Assembly (NCBI GenBank): GCA_964458555.1
Contig: CAYWJH010000134.1
Location: forward strand, 1 to 7,586
Origin: SLST01 sp964458555
GTDB taxonomy: Bacteria > Spirochaetota > Spirochaetia > DSM-27196 > SLST01
Length of the DNA stretch: 7,586 bases
Direction of reading: 5' to 3'
Positions within the stretch are counted from its first letter, which is position 1. Each line of letters opens with the position of its first letter. Shown here piece by piece: positions 1-6,405 of the stretch. The notes under the pieces were generated by a model, which was not told the DNA's origin, searched no databases, and saw only the letters and a program-made list of their open reading frames with translations. The position numbers and the translations under genes are program-made.

Positions 1-12
1 CTTTGGGTACCC

Positions 13-96
13 GCCGGCGTGGCGAAATTGGTAGACGCGCCAGACTCAAAATCTGGTGGTGGCAACACCGTCTCGGTTCAAGTCCGAGCGCCGGTA
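13..96 (+). tRNA. tRNA-Leu (anticodon CAA)
   Basis: This is a class II tRNA with a complete cloverleaf. The acceptor strands are 13-19 and 89-95. The D stem is GCG/CGC (22-24 with 36-38) and the loop carries TTGGTAGA. The anticodon stem is CCAGA/TCTGG (40-44, 52-56) around the loop CTCAAAA, giving anticodon CAA at 47-49, which reads UUG leucine codons. The long variable arm GGTG-GCAA-CACC (58-69) is typical of tRNA-Leu. The T arm is CTCGG/CCGAG (72-76, 84-88) with loop TTCAAGT. The first acceptor pair is a G-U wobble (13 with 95). Position 96 fits the discriminator A, and the next bases are ACCA, so CCA is not encoded directly after the discriminator and may be added enzymatically. The promoter lies outside the window. 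Confidence 0.95.
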
Positions 97-100
97 ACCA

Positions 101-207
101 CCGACGCCCGTGGCGTCGGTACAGAGAATCGGCACAGCCGATTCTCCATCCGGAGCTGGGCTGTGCCCAGCTCTTTATATCTCGAAGCAATCGCGCAAAG
201 CGCGATT
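101..207. repeat. Cluster of four short perfect hairpins after the tRNA
   Basis: Four perfect inverted repeats with 3-base loops follow one another. They are CCGACGCC/GGCGTCGG (101-108, 112-119), GAGAATCGGC/GCCGATTCTC (124-133, 137-146), GAGCTGGGC/GCCCAGCTC (153-161, 165-173) and AATCGCGC/GCGCGATT (189-196, 200-207). The segment 131-139 is exactly complementary to 159-167, so hairpins two and three could pair through their loops and upper stems. The word CGATTCTC occurs twice (139-146, 203-210), so the left arm of hairpin two (124-131) could also pair with the end of hairpin four. Hairpin three looks like a terminator. The role of the others is unknown. Confidence 0.75.
153..178 (+). terminator. 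Intrinsic terminator downstream of tRNA-Leu
   Basis: A 9-bp GC-rich stem (153-161 with 165-173) with a TGT loop is followed directly by TTTATAT. This is the form of a rho-independent terminator reading rightwards out of the tRNA gene. In the opposite direction there is no T tract, so it is not an obvious terminator for the ankyrin gene. Confidence 0.65.
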
Positions 208-227
208 CTCCCGCGGGGGTGGCGAGG

Positions 228-740
228 TTAACGCTCGTCGCCCGGAGCACCTGCGCCCGCGGCGATGAGCAGCTCGATCACCTGCCGGTTCCGTGAGCCG
301 GTCCCGTAACGCAGGGTACGCTCGAGCGGCGTGTTACCGTGAAAGTCGCGCGCGGCGATGTCCGCGCCGGCCTCGAGCAGGAGCACGACGCTCTCCGCAT
401 ACGGCAGCGCCTCGTGCAGCGGTGTACGGCCGAAAACGTCGGCGGCGTTCACATCCGCACCTGCCCGAATCAAAAACGCGACCATGGAAGGCGAAGCGAC
501 CGCACGGTGGAGCGGCGTACGCCCGAACTGGTCGGGCGCCGAGACGATCGCACCGTTGTTCACCAGGCCGCGGGCGATGTCGAGCAGACCGTTGTGGGCG
601 GCCCAGTGGAGCGGGGTCTCTTCGGCATCGATGTCCGGGATGGGTTGGGCCGATGCGAGCGTCCCGGCAACGACGAGCGTGAGTGCGACCAGGAGGTATG
701 CGATCGGTCGGGCCGGTACCGAGCCGGGATCGGACTTCAC
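228..740 (-). CDS. Secreted ankyrin-repeat protein
   Basis: This predicted exported protein of 170 residues is made almost wholly of ankyrin repeats, a fold used for protein-protein binding. The N-terminus is a signal peptide: a short charged start, then a hydrophobic stretch (about residues 13-28) and a likely signal peptidase I site after ALA-type motif ASA (residue 31). Four repeats follow at about residues 40-69, 70-99, 101-130 and 132-163, recognisable from GRTPLH or ETPLHWAA cores and AGADVNA-like ends. Its likely place is the periplasm or cell envelope, and its partner is unknown. I chose the GTG at 740 because it puts the signal peptide at the N-terminus. Upstream ATGs at 836 and 878 would run into the divergent trehalase start and add a non-hydrophobic leader. 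A -10-like hexamer sits six bases before this GTG. The gene is divergent from the trehalase. Function cannot be given beyond the repeat fold. Confidence 0.85.
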   Translation of the reverse strand: MKSDPGSVPARPIAYLLVALTLVVAGTLASAQPIPDIDAEETPLHWAAHNGLLDIARGLVNNGAIVSAPDQFGRTPLHRAVASPSMVAFLIRAGADVNAADVFGRTPLHEALPYAESVVLLLEAGADIAARDFHGNTPLERTLRYGTGSRNRQVIELLIAAGAGAPGDER

Positions 741-746
741 GCCTAC

Positions 747-752
747 AGTATC
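747..752 (-). promoter_or_regulatory. Possible -10 element of the ankyrin gene
   Basis: The minus strand reads GATACT, then six bases (GTAGGC), then the GTG start. The hexamer matches TATAAT at four of six places, including the key A2 and T6. No Shine-Dalgarno sequence or good -35 is visible. If used, the transcript would start at or next to the GTG. Support comes mainly from the same arrangement at three other starts in this window. Confidence 0.4.
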
Positions 753-822
753 GGCCGGGCGCCCTGCCGCCGTAAGTCTGCTTTCGGACTCCAGGGGGTT
801 TTCGGCCGGCTCCCGGGCGGGC

Positions 823-828
823 AATACT
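823..828 (+). promoter_or_regulatory. Possible -10 element of the trehalase gene
   Basis: The hexamer AATACT matches TATAAT at four of six places (A2, T3, A4, T6) and lies six bases before the ATG at 835. There is no clear Shine-Dalgarno sequence between them and no convincing -35. The position predicts a leaderless or nearly leaderless mRNA. Confidence 0.4.
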
Positions 829-834
829 ACGCGC

Positions 835-2085
835 ATGGACGAGCTACGATCCCACGTCGAAGAGGTGCTCGCGTACATCCGCGGTGCGTGGCAGTCGACC
901 GTGCGCCGAGTCGGACACGACGCTCACCCGAGGCTCTACCTCCCCCACGAGTTCACCGTTCCCTGCGAGTCGGACCGATTCCAGGAGCTCTATTACTGGG
1001 ACACGTACTTCGCACACCTGGGACTGCTGCGGCACGACCGGATCGACCTCGCGCAGGCGAACGTCGCGAACATGTTCTCCATGATCGATAGGTTCGGGTT
1101 CGTGCTGAACAGCAACGCCGTCTACCACCTCAACCGCTCGCAGCCGCCCTACCTCTCCATGATGGTGCGCGACATCTGGGAACGCATCCAGGATCGCGGA
1201 TGGCTCGCCGCATCCTGGGAGCCGTTGCGCGCCGAATACGACTTTTGGATGACGAAGCGGGCAACGGAGATCGGTCTGAACCGCCATCTTCACGACGCCA
1301 CGGCGCACGACCTGGTCGAATTCTACGAAGGCACCCTCATGAAGCGGCTGGGAATGCCAAAGACCGACGAACCGACCATGAGGCAGGTTGCCTACCACTA
1401 CGTTGCCGAGGCGGAAAGCGGTCACGATTTCACCCCGCGGTTTCGAAGACGCTGCGCCGATCACGTGCCGATCGACCTGAACAGCAACCTCTTCCAGTAC
1501 GAGCGGAATTTCGCCGAATTCGCAACGATCCTCGGACGGGGCGACGCGGAGGTCTGGCTCGAGCGTGCGGCAGACCGCCTGGCGCGGCTGCGCCGCTACT
1601 GTTGGGATCCGGCGCTCGGCTGCTTCAACGACTACGACATCGCCGCGGACGAGACGACCGGCATCGCGCACGCCGCCTCGTTCTGGCCGCTCGCGTACGG
1701 CATCGCCACCGATTCCGAAGCATCGGCGACGATCCGGCTGCTCTCGCGTCTCGAGCTCGACCACGGCGTGAGCACCTGCGCAGAGACGCCGAACGCCCGG
1801 CAGTACCAGTGGGGCTATCCGAACGCCTGGCCGCCGGTGCAGATCATGGTCTGCCGCGCCCTGGGGCGCTACGGGCGCACCGACGACGCGTCCCGGATCG
1901 CGCGGACCTATCTCGAGACGGTCGTCGCTCAGTTCGCGGCGACCGGTGCCCTCTGGGAGAAGTACGACGCGCTCACCGGGTCACCCGGCTCGGCCGAGTA
2001 CGAGCCTGCGCGGATGCTCGGCTGGACCGCAGGAGCGTTCGTCGCCATGGCGGCCTTCGTCTATCCCGGCGATTCGGTAGTGTAG
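835..2085 (+). CDS. GH37-family alpha,alpha-trehalase (cytoplasmic)
   Basis: This glycoside hydrolase of 416 residues is predicted to split trehalose into two glucose molecules. Family GH37 hallmarks are in order. The first signature is DRFQELYYWDTY (residues 47-58). NRSQPP follows at 100-105. ESGHDF (194-199) has Asp198 in the place of the catalytic acid of E. coli TreA. The second signature is QWGYPNAWPP (325-334), where the usual Asp of QWD is Gly. EKYD (375-378) has Glu375 in the place of the catalytic base. Both catalytic residues therefore appear present. There is no signal peptide, so the enzyme should be cytoplasmic, like TreF. It is shorter than the E. coli enzymes (about 550 residues), mostly at the ends. 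The ATG at 835 is preferred because upstream in-frame sequence overlaps the ankyrin gene on the other strand. The GGR of the first signature is replaced (CESDR), so a related alpha-glucoside substrate is possible. It ends 19 bp from the convergent HD-GYP gene. Confidence 0.88.
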   Translation: MDELRSHVEEVLAYIRGAWQSTVRRVGHDAHPRLYLPHEFTVPCESDRFQELYYWDTYFAHLGLLRHDRIDLAQANVANMFSMIDRFGFVLNSNAVYHLNRSQPPYLSMMVRDIWERIQDRGWLAASWEPLRAEYDFWMTKRATEIGLNRHLHDATAHDLVEFYEGTLMKRLGMPKTDEPTMRQVAYHYVAEAESGHDFTPRFRRRCADHVPIDLNSNLFQYERNFAEFATILGRGDAEVWLERAADRLARLRRYCWDPALGCFNDYDIAADETTGIAHAASFWPLAYGIATDSEASATIRLLSRLELDHGVSTCAETPNARQYQWGYPNAWPPVQIMVCRALGRYGRTDDASRIARTYLETVVAQFAATGALWEKYDALTGSPGSAEYEPARMLGWTAGAFVAMAAFVYPGDSVV

Positions 2086-2104
2086 CCGAGCGCCTTCGAC
2101 CGGT

Positions 2105-3634
2105 TCAGGCCGGCTCCGGCTCGTCGGGGAAGCGGCTTCGCACCTCGCGGAACCGTTCCTCGAGGCGGAAGAAGATATCGGCGACGACCGGATCGAACTG
2201 CTTCCCGCGCAACCTGCCGATCTCGTGAACCGCCTGGTCGTGGCTCCACGCGTCCTTGTACGGCCGCCGGGAGGTGAGCGCGTCGTAGACGTCGGCGATC
2301 GCGCCGATGCGCGCGCTCAGCGGGATGCCCTCGCGGCTGAGCCCGTGCGGGTAGCCCTCTCCGTTGTACCACTCGTGGTGGTGCAACGCGATCCGCGAGC
2401 CCAGCGTGAGGAAGCTCTGCTCGCCGAGCTCGTGGTCGGCCTGGTTCAGGATCGTATAGCCCCACGTCGTGTGCTTCTGCATCACCGTCCACTCTTCGCC
2501 TTCGAGCGGACCGCGCTTCAGCAGAATCTGGTCGGGCACGCCGACCTTGCCAATATCGTGGAGCATGCCTGAGAGGTAGATGTCGTCCGCGTACTCGTTC
2601 GCGATGTGGAACGAGTACGGCTGCTCACCGTTGAGCTCGATCGCGACGAGCTTCATGTACTCGCAGATGCGCTGCAGGTGGCCACCGGTCTCCTTGTCGC
2701 GGTACTCGGCGAGCTTCGCGAGGCTCTTCATCGCCGTCGCCTGCGTCTTCTGGAGCATACCCGTCGCCGCCGAGAGCTGCTCGTTCAGCCGCGTCTGGCC
2801 GTCGAGCGCCTCCTGGAGTCGGTCGTTCATCTGGACGAAGTCGGAGACGTCGACGAGCACGCCCAGGATGTCCTTGCCCATGAGGAGCGCGAAGTCGAAG
2901 ACGCTGCGCACGTGGTCGGTGCCGGTGCGGATCGTCGTCGTCAGCGGGACGAAGTCGGTGGACGAGGTGAGCCTCAGGAGGTCTTCGGCGGAATCATTGC
3001 GGCGAATGAAGACCTCGGTACGCGAGTTCAGCTCCTCCAGATCGGCGTACCCGAACTGCTCGAGGAAGCGGTCGTTGACGTAGGTAAACTCGCCGGTGGA
3101 CGAGAGGACGTAGACGGGAAGCTGGACGAGGTCCATCAGCTTTCCGATCACCCGGGGCGTGAGGTCGCTCGCACCGCCGGTCGCGAGCCGGCCGGCGCCG
3201 AGAGAGGCGATGTCGACCGCGTCGCGGGTCTTCGACGCGAGCACGCGCAGTTCGGATTCGTGCTTGCGGGCGAAACTCTTGGGCGAGGCGGCCTTGACGA
3301 GGATCGCGCCGGCGACGTCGCCGCTTCGATCGGAGAATGGGGCGTAGACGGTCACCGGCGCGGACGCGGATTCGGGGAAGAGGTGCTGCGGGATGGGGCT
3401 CTTTCCGTTGAGGATCGCGATGTCGCGCGGCATGAGCGAGAATTGCGCCCCGGCGATCCGGGCAACCTCGCCGTCGGCGGCCCCGAGCGGAATCTGGTCG
3501 CGGCACACCACGCGTGCCGCGCGAACCCCCGGTAACCGCTCGATCCAGCCGGTCACCGCGTCGAGACGCTTCGTGATCTCGGTCTGACCATCGATGTTCT
3601 GAAAGAGCTCGGCTATGTCGTCGATCTGCGCCAT
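2105..3634 (-). CDS. PAS/HD-GYP domain protein, likely cyclic-di-GMP phosphodiesterase
   Basis: This soluble signalling protein of 509 residues is predicted to hydrolyse cyclic di-GMP. Residues 8-145 look like a GAF-type sensor domain. A PAS-like domain covers about 163-265 (PVYVLSSTGEFTYVNDRF). A probable coiled-coil linker runs from about 266 to 303. The HD-GYP domain covers about 304-495. Its key residues are visible: GGHLQR with His319, the HD pair His359-Asp360 in GMLHDIGKVGVPD, His388, HHHE (418-421), the GYP triplet (427-429), and DVYDAL plus RRPYK (448-459). These are the metal ligands and substrate motifs of active HD-GYP enzymes. No transmembrane segment or receiver domain is seen, so the input is probably a ligand or redox signal sensed in the cytoplasm. 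GGTGGGG lies nine bases before the ATG as a possible ribosome site. The gene is divergent from the broken cNMP-binding gene and convergent with the trehalase. Confidence 0.9.
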   Translation of the reverse strand: MAQIDDIAELFQNIDGQTEITKRLDAVTGWIERLPGVRAARVVCRDQIPLGAADGEVARIAGAQFSLMPRDIAILNGKSPIPQHLFPESASAPVTVYAPFSDRSGDVAGAILVKAASPKSFARKHESELRVLASKTRDAVDIASLGAGRLATGGASDLTPRVIGKLMDLVQLPVYVLSSTGEFTYVNDRFLEQFGYADLEELNSRTEVFIRRNDSAEDLLRLTSSTDFVPLTTTIRTGTDHVRSVFDFALLMGKDILGVLVDVSDFVQMNDRLQEALDGQTRLNEQLSAATGMLQKTQATAMKSLAKLAEYRDKETGGHLQRICEYMKLVAIELNGEQPYSFHIANEYADDIYLSGMLHDIGKVGVPDQILLKRGPLEGEEWTVMQKHTTWGYTILNQADHELGEQSFLTLGSRIALHHHEWYNGEGYPHGLSREGIPLSARIGAIADVYDALTSRRPYKDAWSHDQAVHEIGRLRGKQFDPVVADIFFRLEERFREVRSRFPDEPEPA

Positions 3635-3717
3635 CGTTGTCTACCCCACCACTCCCTCTATCGGCTCCCCGGCCCGCCGGGCTTACCCTTTCGGGTGCGA
3701 GAGGCGGGCTCACCAGG

Positions 3718-3723
3718 TATAAT
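3718..3723 (+). promoter_or_regulatory. Consensus -10 element of the cNMP-binding gene
   Basis: A perfect TATAAT stands six bases before the ATG at 3730, in an otherwise GC-rich 95-bp divergent gap. The spacing puts the expected transcript start at about the A of ATG, so the mRNA would be leaderless. I see no good -35 at 16-19 bp upstream. Confidence 0.6.
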
Positions 3724-3729
3724 CGGCGC

Positions 3730-4271
3730 ATGAGCGAAGGACACTCCGAGAAGACTCGTCATTTCGAACCGGGTGAGACCGTATTCGCCGAAGGGAGCCG
3801 GGGCAGCGAGATGTACATCCTCGTCTCCGGGGAGGTGGAGATCAAGAAGCGGGTGGGCGGCGGACAACGCCTGCTGAAGGTCTGCAACCGGCGCAACGAC
3901 TTCTTCGGCGAGATGTCGCTCGTCGACGATTCGCCTCGCTCAGCGACCGGATTCGCCGATCGAACACCGAGATCTCGGAGCTGATCGACACCGCCCCGCG
4001 CGACCGGTTCATCTTCGGTATGGTCGACTACGCGGTGAACCACGGCGAGAAGCTCTACAACAAGGGCTACAAGATCGCCATCGACGCGATGAAGACCTGG
4101 GTGAACGAGCAGATCGGAATGCCGGAGAAGGAGATCGACGCCTACCTCTACCGCCTGATCAGGACGAACGACACGCCCTTCGCGTCCACGGCGAAGAAGA
4201 CGCAGGACCACATCGTCCTGACCGAAGACTTCGTCGCGCGCCACAACCGCCGGGAGCGATCAGAGTCGTAG
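3730..4271 (+). pseudogene. Cyclic-nucleotide-binding (Crp-like) regulator broken by internal deletion
   Basis: Two reading frames together make one Crp-like protein. The first (3730-3984) encodes the start of a cNMP-binding beta-roll: FEPGETVFAEGSRGSEMYILVSGEVEI, then the phosphate-binding cassette FGEMSLVDDSPRSA (residues 59-72), after which it runs into unrelated sequence and a TGA. The second frame, open from before 3930, reads SLSDRIRRSNTEISELI (from about 3936) and on to a TAG at 4271. It matches the long helix after the beta-roll and then a probable winged-helix region (MPEKEIDAYLYRLIR). The rest of the beta-roll, roughly 35-45 residues in this family, is missing. The change of frame falls at CGCTCAGCGAC (3937-3947), which codes RSAT-like residues in one frame and SLSD in the other. 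The intact protein would be a cNMP-responsive transcription factor of about 220 residues. It may be a pseudogene or an assembly error; a short stand-alone protein from the ATG at 4020 is less likely. Confidence 0.78.
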
Positions 4272-4302
4272 CGGCACCCTCGGTCGTCCGCGCCGCGCAC
4301 CA

Positions 4303-5088
4303 TCACCCGCCGCCGTCGGGCGGCTGCGCGAGAAAGCGGGTCGACGGAGCGGTACGGTTCACGACGTCGGCGAGCGGGTGACGCCCGGAGGCGATCAGCG
4401 CGGGGATACCCGCCTCGGTGAGCCTGCGGGCGGCGAGTACCTTCGAGCTCATCCCGCCGAGCCCGAGCGAGTTGCCCTCGCGGCTCGCCATCGCCTCGAT
4501 CTCCGGTGTGACTCGCTCGACCTCCTCGATGAGCGAGACGGTCTCGTCCTTCTTCGGGTCGGCGGCGTAGAGCCCGTCGACGTCGGTCAGCAACACCGCG
4601 AGGTCGACGCCCACGTTGACGCCGACGAGCGCGGCGAGGATGTCGTTGTCGGAGAAGCCGCGCTGGTAGTCGAACTCCTCCTTGTTGACCATGTCGTTCT
4701 CGTTGACCACCGGAACCACGCCCTTCGCGAGGTAGGAGTTGACGATAGAGGTGATCGTGTCGCGCTCGCCGGAGCTCGCGAAGTTGTGGTGCGTCAGCAG
4801 GATCTGCGCGACCGGCACGGTCCACTCGCGGAAGAGGTCCTTGTAGTAGGTCATCAGTCGCACCTGGCCGATCCCGGAGAGCTGCTGCAGCTCGAGCACG
4901 TCACTCGGCCGGACGGTTATGCCCTGCAGCTCCATGCCGGCCGCGACCGCCCCGGAGCTCACGATGAGGAAGCTGTGCCCCTCCTGCACGAGCGCGGCGA
5001 TTTCCCAGACCTTCTGCGCGAGCCAGGGAAAGCGGACGCGTGGGCCGTCGCTGATGAGCGCGCTGCCTATCTTGACCAGGATTCTCAT
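4303..5088 (-). CDS. proB: Glutamate 5-kinase, catalytic domain only (no PUA)
   Basis: This cytoplasmic kinase of 261 residues phosphorylates glutamate with ATP to gamma-glutamyl phosphate, the first step of proline synthesis. The amino-acid-kinase fold is complete: VKIGSALI (5-12), SSGAVAAG (44-51), NEND (129-132) for glutamate binding, SDNDILA (146-152), LLTDVDGLY (166-174) and GLGGMSSK (209-216) for the nucleotide. The protein stops right after the kinase domain. E. coli ProB has 367 residues because it carries an extra C-terminal PUA domain, so this is the short form known from some bacteria. The ATG is preceded by AAGGGGG five bases upstream, a strong ribosome site. It is the last gene of the proC-proA-proB operon, 24 bp after proA, and converges on the broken cNMP gene with a 31-bp gap. 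Feedback control by proline may differ from that of the long form, though the inhibitor site lies in the kinase domain. Confidence 0.95.
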   Translation of the reverse strand: MRILVKIGSALISDGPRVRFPWLAQKVWEIAALVQEGHSFLIVSSGAVAAGMELQGITVRPSDVLELQQLSGIGQVRLMTYYKDLFREWTVPVAQILLTHHNFASSGERDTITSIVNSYLAKGVVPVVNENDMVNKEEFDYQRGFSDNDILAALVGVNVGVDLAVLLTDVDGLYAADPKKDETVSLIEEVERVTPEIEAMASREGNSLGLGGMSSKVLAARRLTEAGIPALIASGRHPLADVVNRTAPSTRFLAQPPDGGG

Positions 5089-5112
5089 GAGAGCCCCCTT
5101 GTGCGAGTCTGT

Positions 5113-6405
5113 TCACGAGAGCTCGCGGTGCGTAAAGCTTCGCCGGCCTTCGGCGTAGTCGGCGACGATGTGGCCGCGGCCGGCGACCCGGTACTGCGTG
5201 GTCGTGAGTCCCTCGAGGCCGACCGGGCCGCGCGCGTGCACCTTACCGGTGGAAATGCCCACCTCCGCGCCGAGCCCGTAGCGGAACCCGTCGGCGAAGC
5301 GCGTGGAGGCGTTCCAGAGCACCGAGCTCGAATCGACCTCGCGCAGGAAGCGGTTCGCCGCGGTCTCGCTCGCCGTCACGATCGCGTCGGTGTGGTGCGA
5401 GCCGTAGGTATTGACATGGCCGATGGCCTCGTCGAGCGAGTCGATCACGCGCACCGACAGGACGAGGTCGTTGTACTCGGTGCGCCAGTCCTCTTCGTCT
5501 GCCGGCTTCGCGTCGATCACTTCGCGCGTACGCTCGCACCCGCGCAGCTCCACCTCCGGCATCGCGGCCGCGATCGCGGGCAGCATCGTCGTCGCCGATT
5601 CGTGCACGAGCAGCGTCTCGATCGCGTTGCAGACCGCCGGGTACTGCGTCTTCGCGTCCTTCGCGAGCGCGACGACCATCGCCTGCCCGGCGTCCTCGTG
5701 GACGTAGAGGTGGCAGATACCATCGGCATGGCCGAGGACGGGGATCCGCGTATGCTGCTGGATGAACCTGACGAGCTCGTTCGAGCCGCGCGGGATCATG
5801 AGGTCGATCTCGCTGTCGAGCTCGAGCACCGTCTGAATCGCCTCGCGCGTCTCCACGAGCGCGAGCGCGCCGGCGAGCGCCGGGTCGACCGATTCGATCG
5901 CCCGCACGAAGAGCGCGTGCAGCGCGCGGTTCGACTCCTTCGCCTCGCTGCCGCCCTTGAGGATGACCGCGTTACCGCTCTTGATCGCGAGCGAGGCGAT
6001 CTGCACGAGCGCGTCCGGCCGCGACTCGAAGATCACCCCCACCACCCCGATGGGCACGCGCACCCGCGTGAGCACGAGCCCCTCGTCGAGCTCGCGCACG
6101 AGCTCCTCGCGCCCGATCGGATCGGCGAGCGAGACGACGCTTCTCAGGCTGTCGGCCATCGTGGCGAGCTTGCGCTCGGAGAGCACGAGCCGCTTGTACA
6201 GCGGCTTCGCGAGCCCGCCTGTCTCCGCGGCCCGCGCGTCGCGCGCGTTCGCTTCGAGGATCGCCGCCTGCTCGCCCGAGAGGAGCTCGGCCATCGCGAG
6301 GAGAATGCGGTCTCGCGTCTCGGCGGAGGTGACGGCGAGCCGATAGGCCGCCTGCCGCGCCGACGCCACCTGCTCGCGCACGCTCGTGTGTTCGCCTGCG
6401 CTCAT
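5113..6405 (-). CDS. proA: Gamma-glutamyl phosphate reductase
   Basis: This enzyme of 430 residues reduces gamma-glutamyl phosphate with NADPH to glutamate 5-semialdehyde, the second step of proline synthesis, in the cytoplasm. It belongs to the aldehyde dehydrogenase superfamily. Family marks are GVVGVIFESRPDALVQ (120-135), SGNAVILKGGSEA (143-155), the catalytic cysteine Cys259 in YPAVCNAIETLL, NASTRFADGFRYGLGAEVGIS (365-385) and ARGPVGLEGL (391-400). The length agrees with the family (E. coli 417). The start codon overlaps the proC stop as ATGA (6402-6405), so the two are probably translationally coupled. AGGGAG lies about eight bases before the ATG, inside the end of proC. The product is unstable and is handed between ProB and ProA in known systems, which fits their being next to each other here, though in the order A then B. 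Confidence 0.96.
   Translation of the reverse strand: MSAGEHTSVREQVASARQAAYRLAVTSAETRDRILLAMAELLSGEQAAILEANARDARAAETGGLAKPLYKRLVLSERKLATMADSLRSVVSLADPIGREELVRELDEGLVLTRVRVPIGVVGVIFESRPDALVQIASLAIKSGNAVILKGGSEAKESNRALHALFVRAIESVDPALAGALALVETREAIQTVLELDSEIDLMIPRGSNELVRFIQQHTRIPVLGHADGICHLYVHEDAGQAMVVALAKDAKTQYPAVCNAIETLLVHESATTMLPAIAAAMPEVELRGCERTREVIDAKPADEEDWRTEYNDLVLSVRVIDSLDEAIGHVNTYGSHHTDAIVTASETAANRFLREVDSSSVLWNASTRFADGFRYGLGAEVGISTGKVHARGPVGLEGLTTTQYRVAGRGHIVADYAEGRRSFTHRELS

Noticed and set aside
775..790. Dyad AGTC-N8-GACT between the ankyrin and trehalase genes as an operator
   Set aside because: The arms are only four bases long, so chance is a good explanation.
358..834. Extended N-terminus of the trehalase
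   Set aside because: The frame is open but covers the ankyrin gene on the other strand, and its residues are low-complexity Ala/Arg/Ser. GH37 similarity begins only after 835.
741..878. Earlier starts for the ankyrin protein (ATG at 878 or 836)
   Set aside because: They would put about 32-46 polar residues before the signal peptide and overlap or abut the trehalase start. The GTG at 740 gives a normal exported protein.
4020..4271. Independent small gene starting at ATG 4020
   Set aside because: The same frame is open and family-like well upstream (SLSDRIRRSNTEISELI), so this is the tail of the broken Crp-like gene rather than a separate gene.
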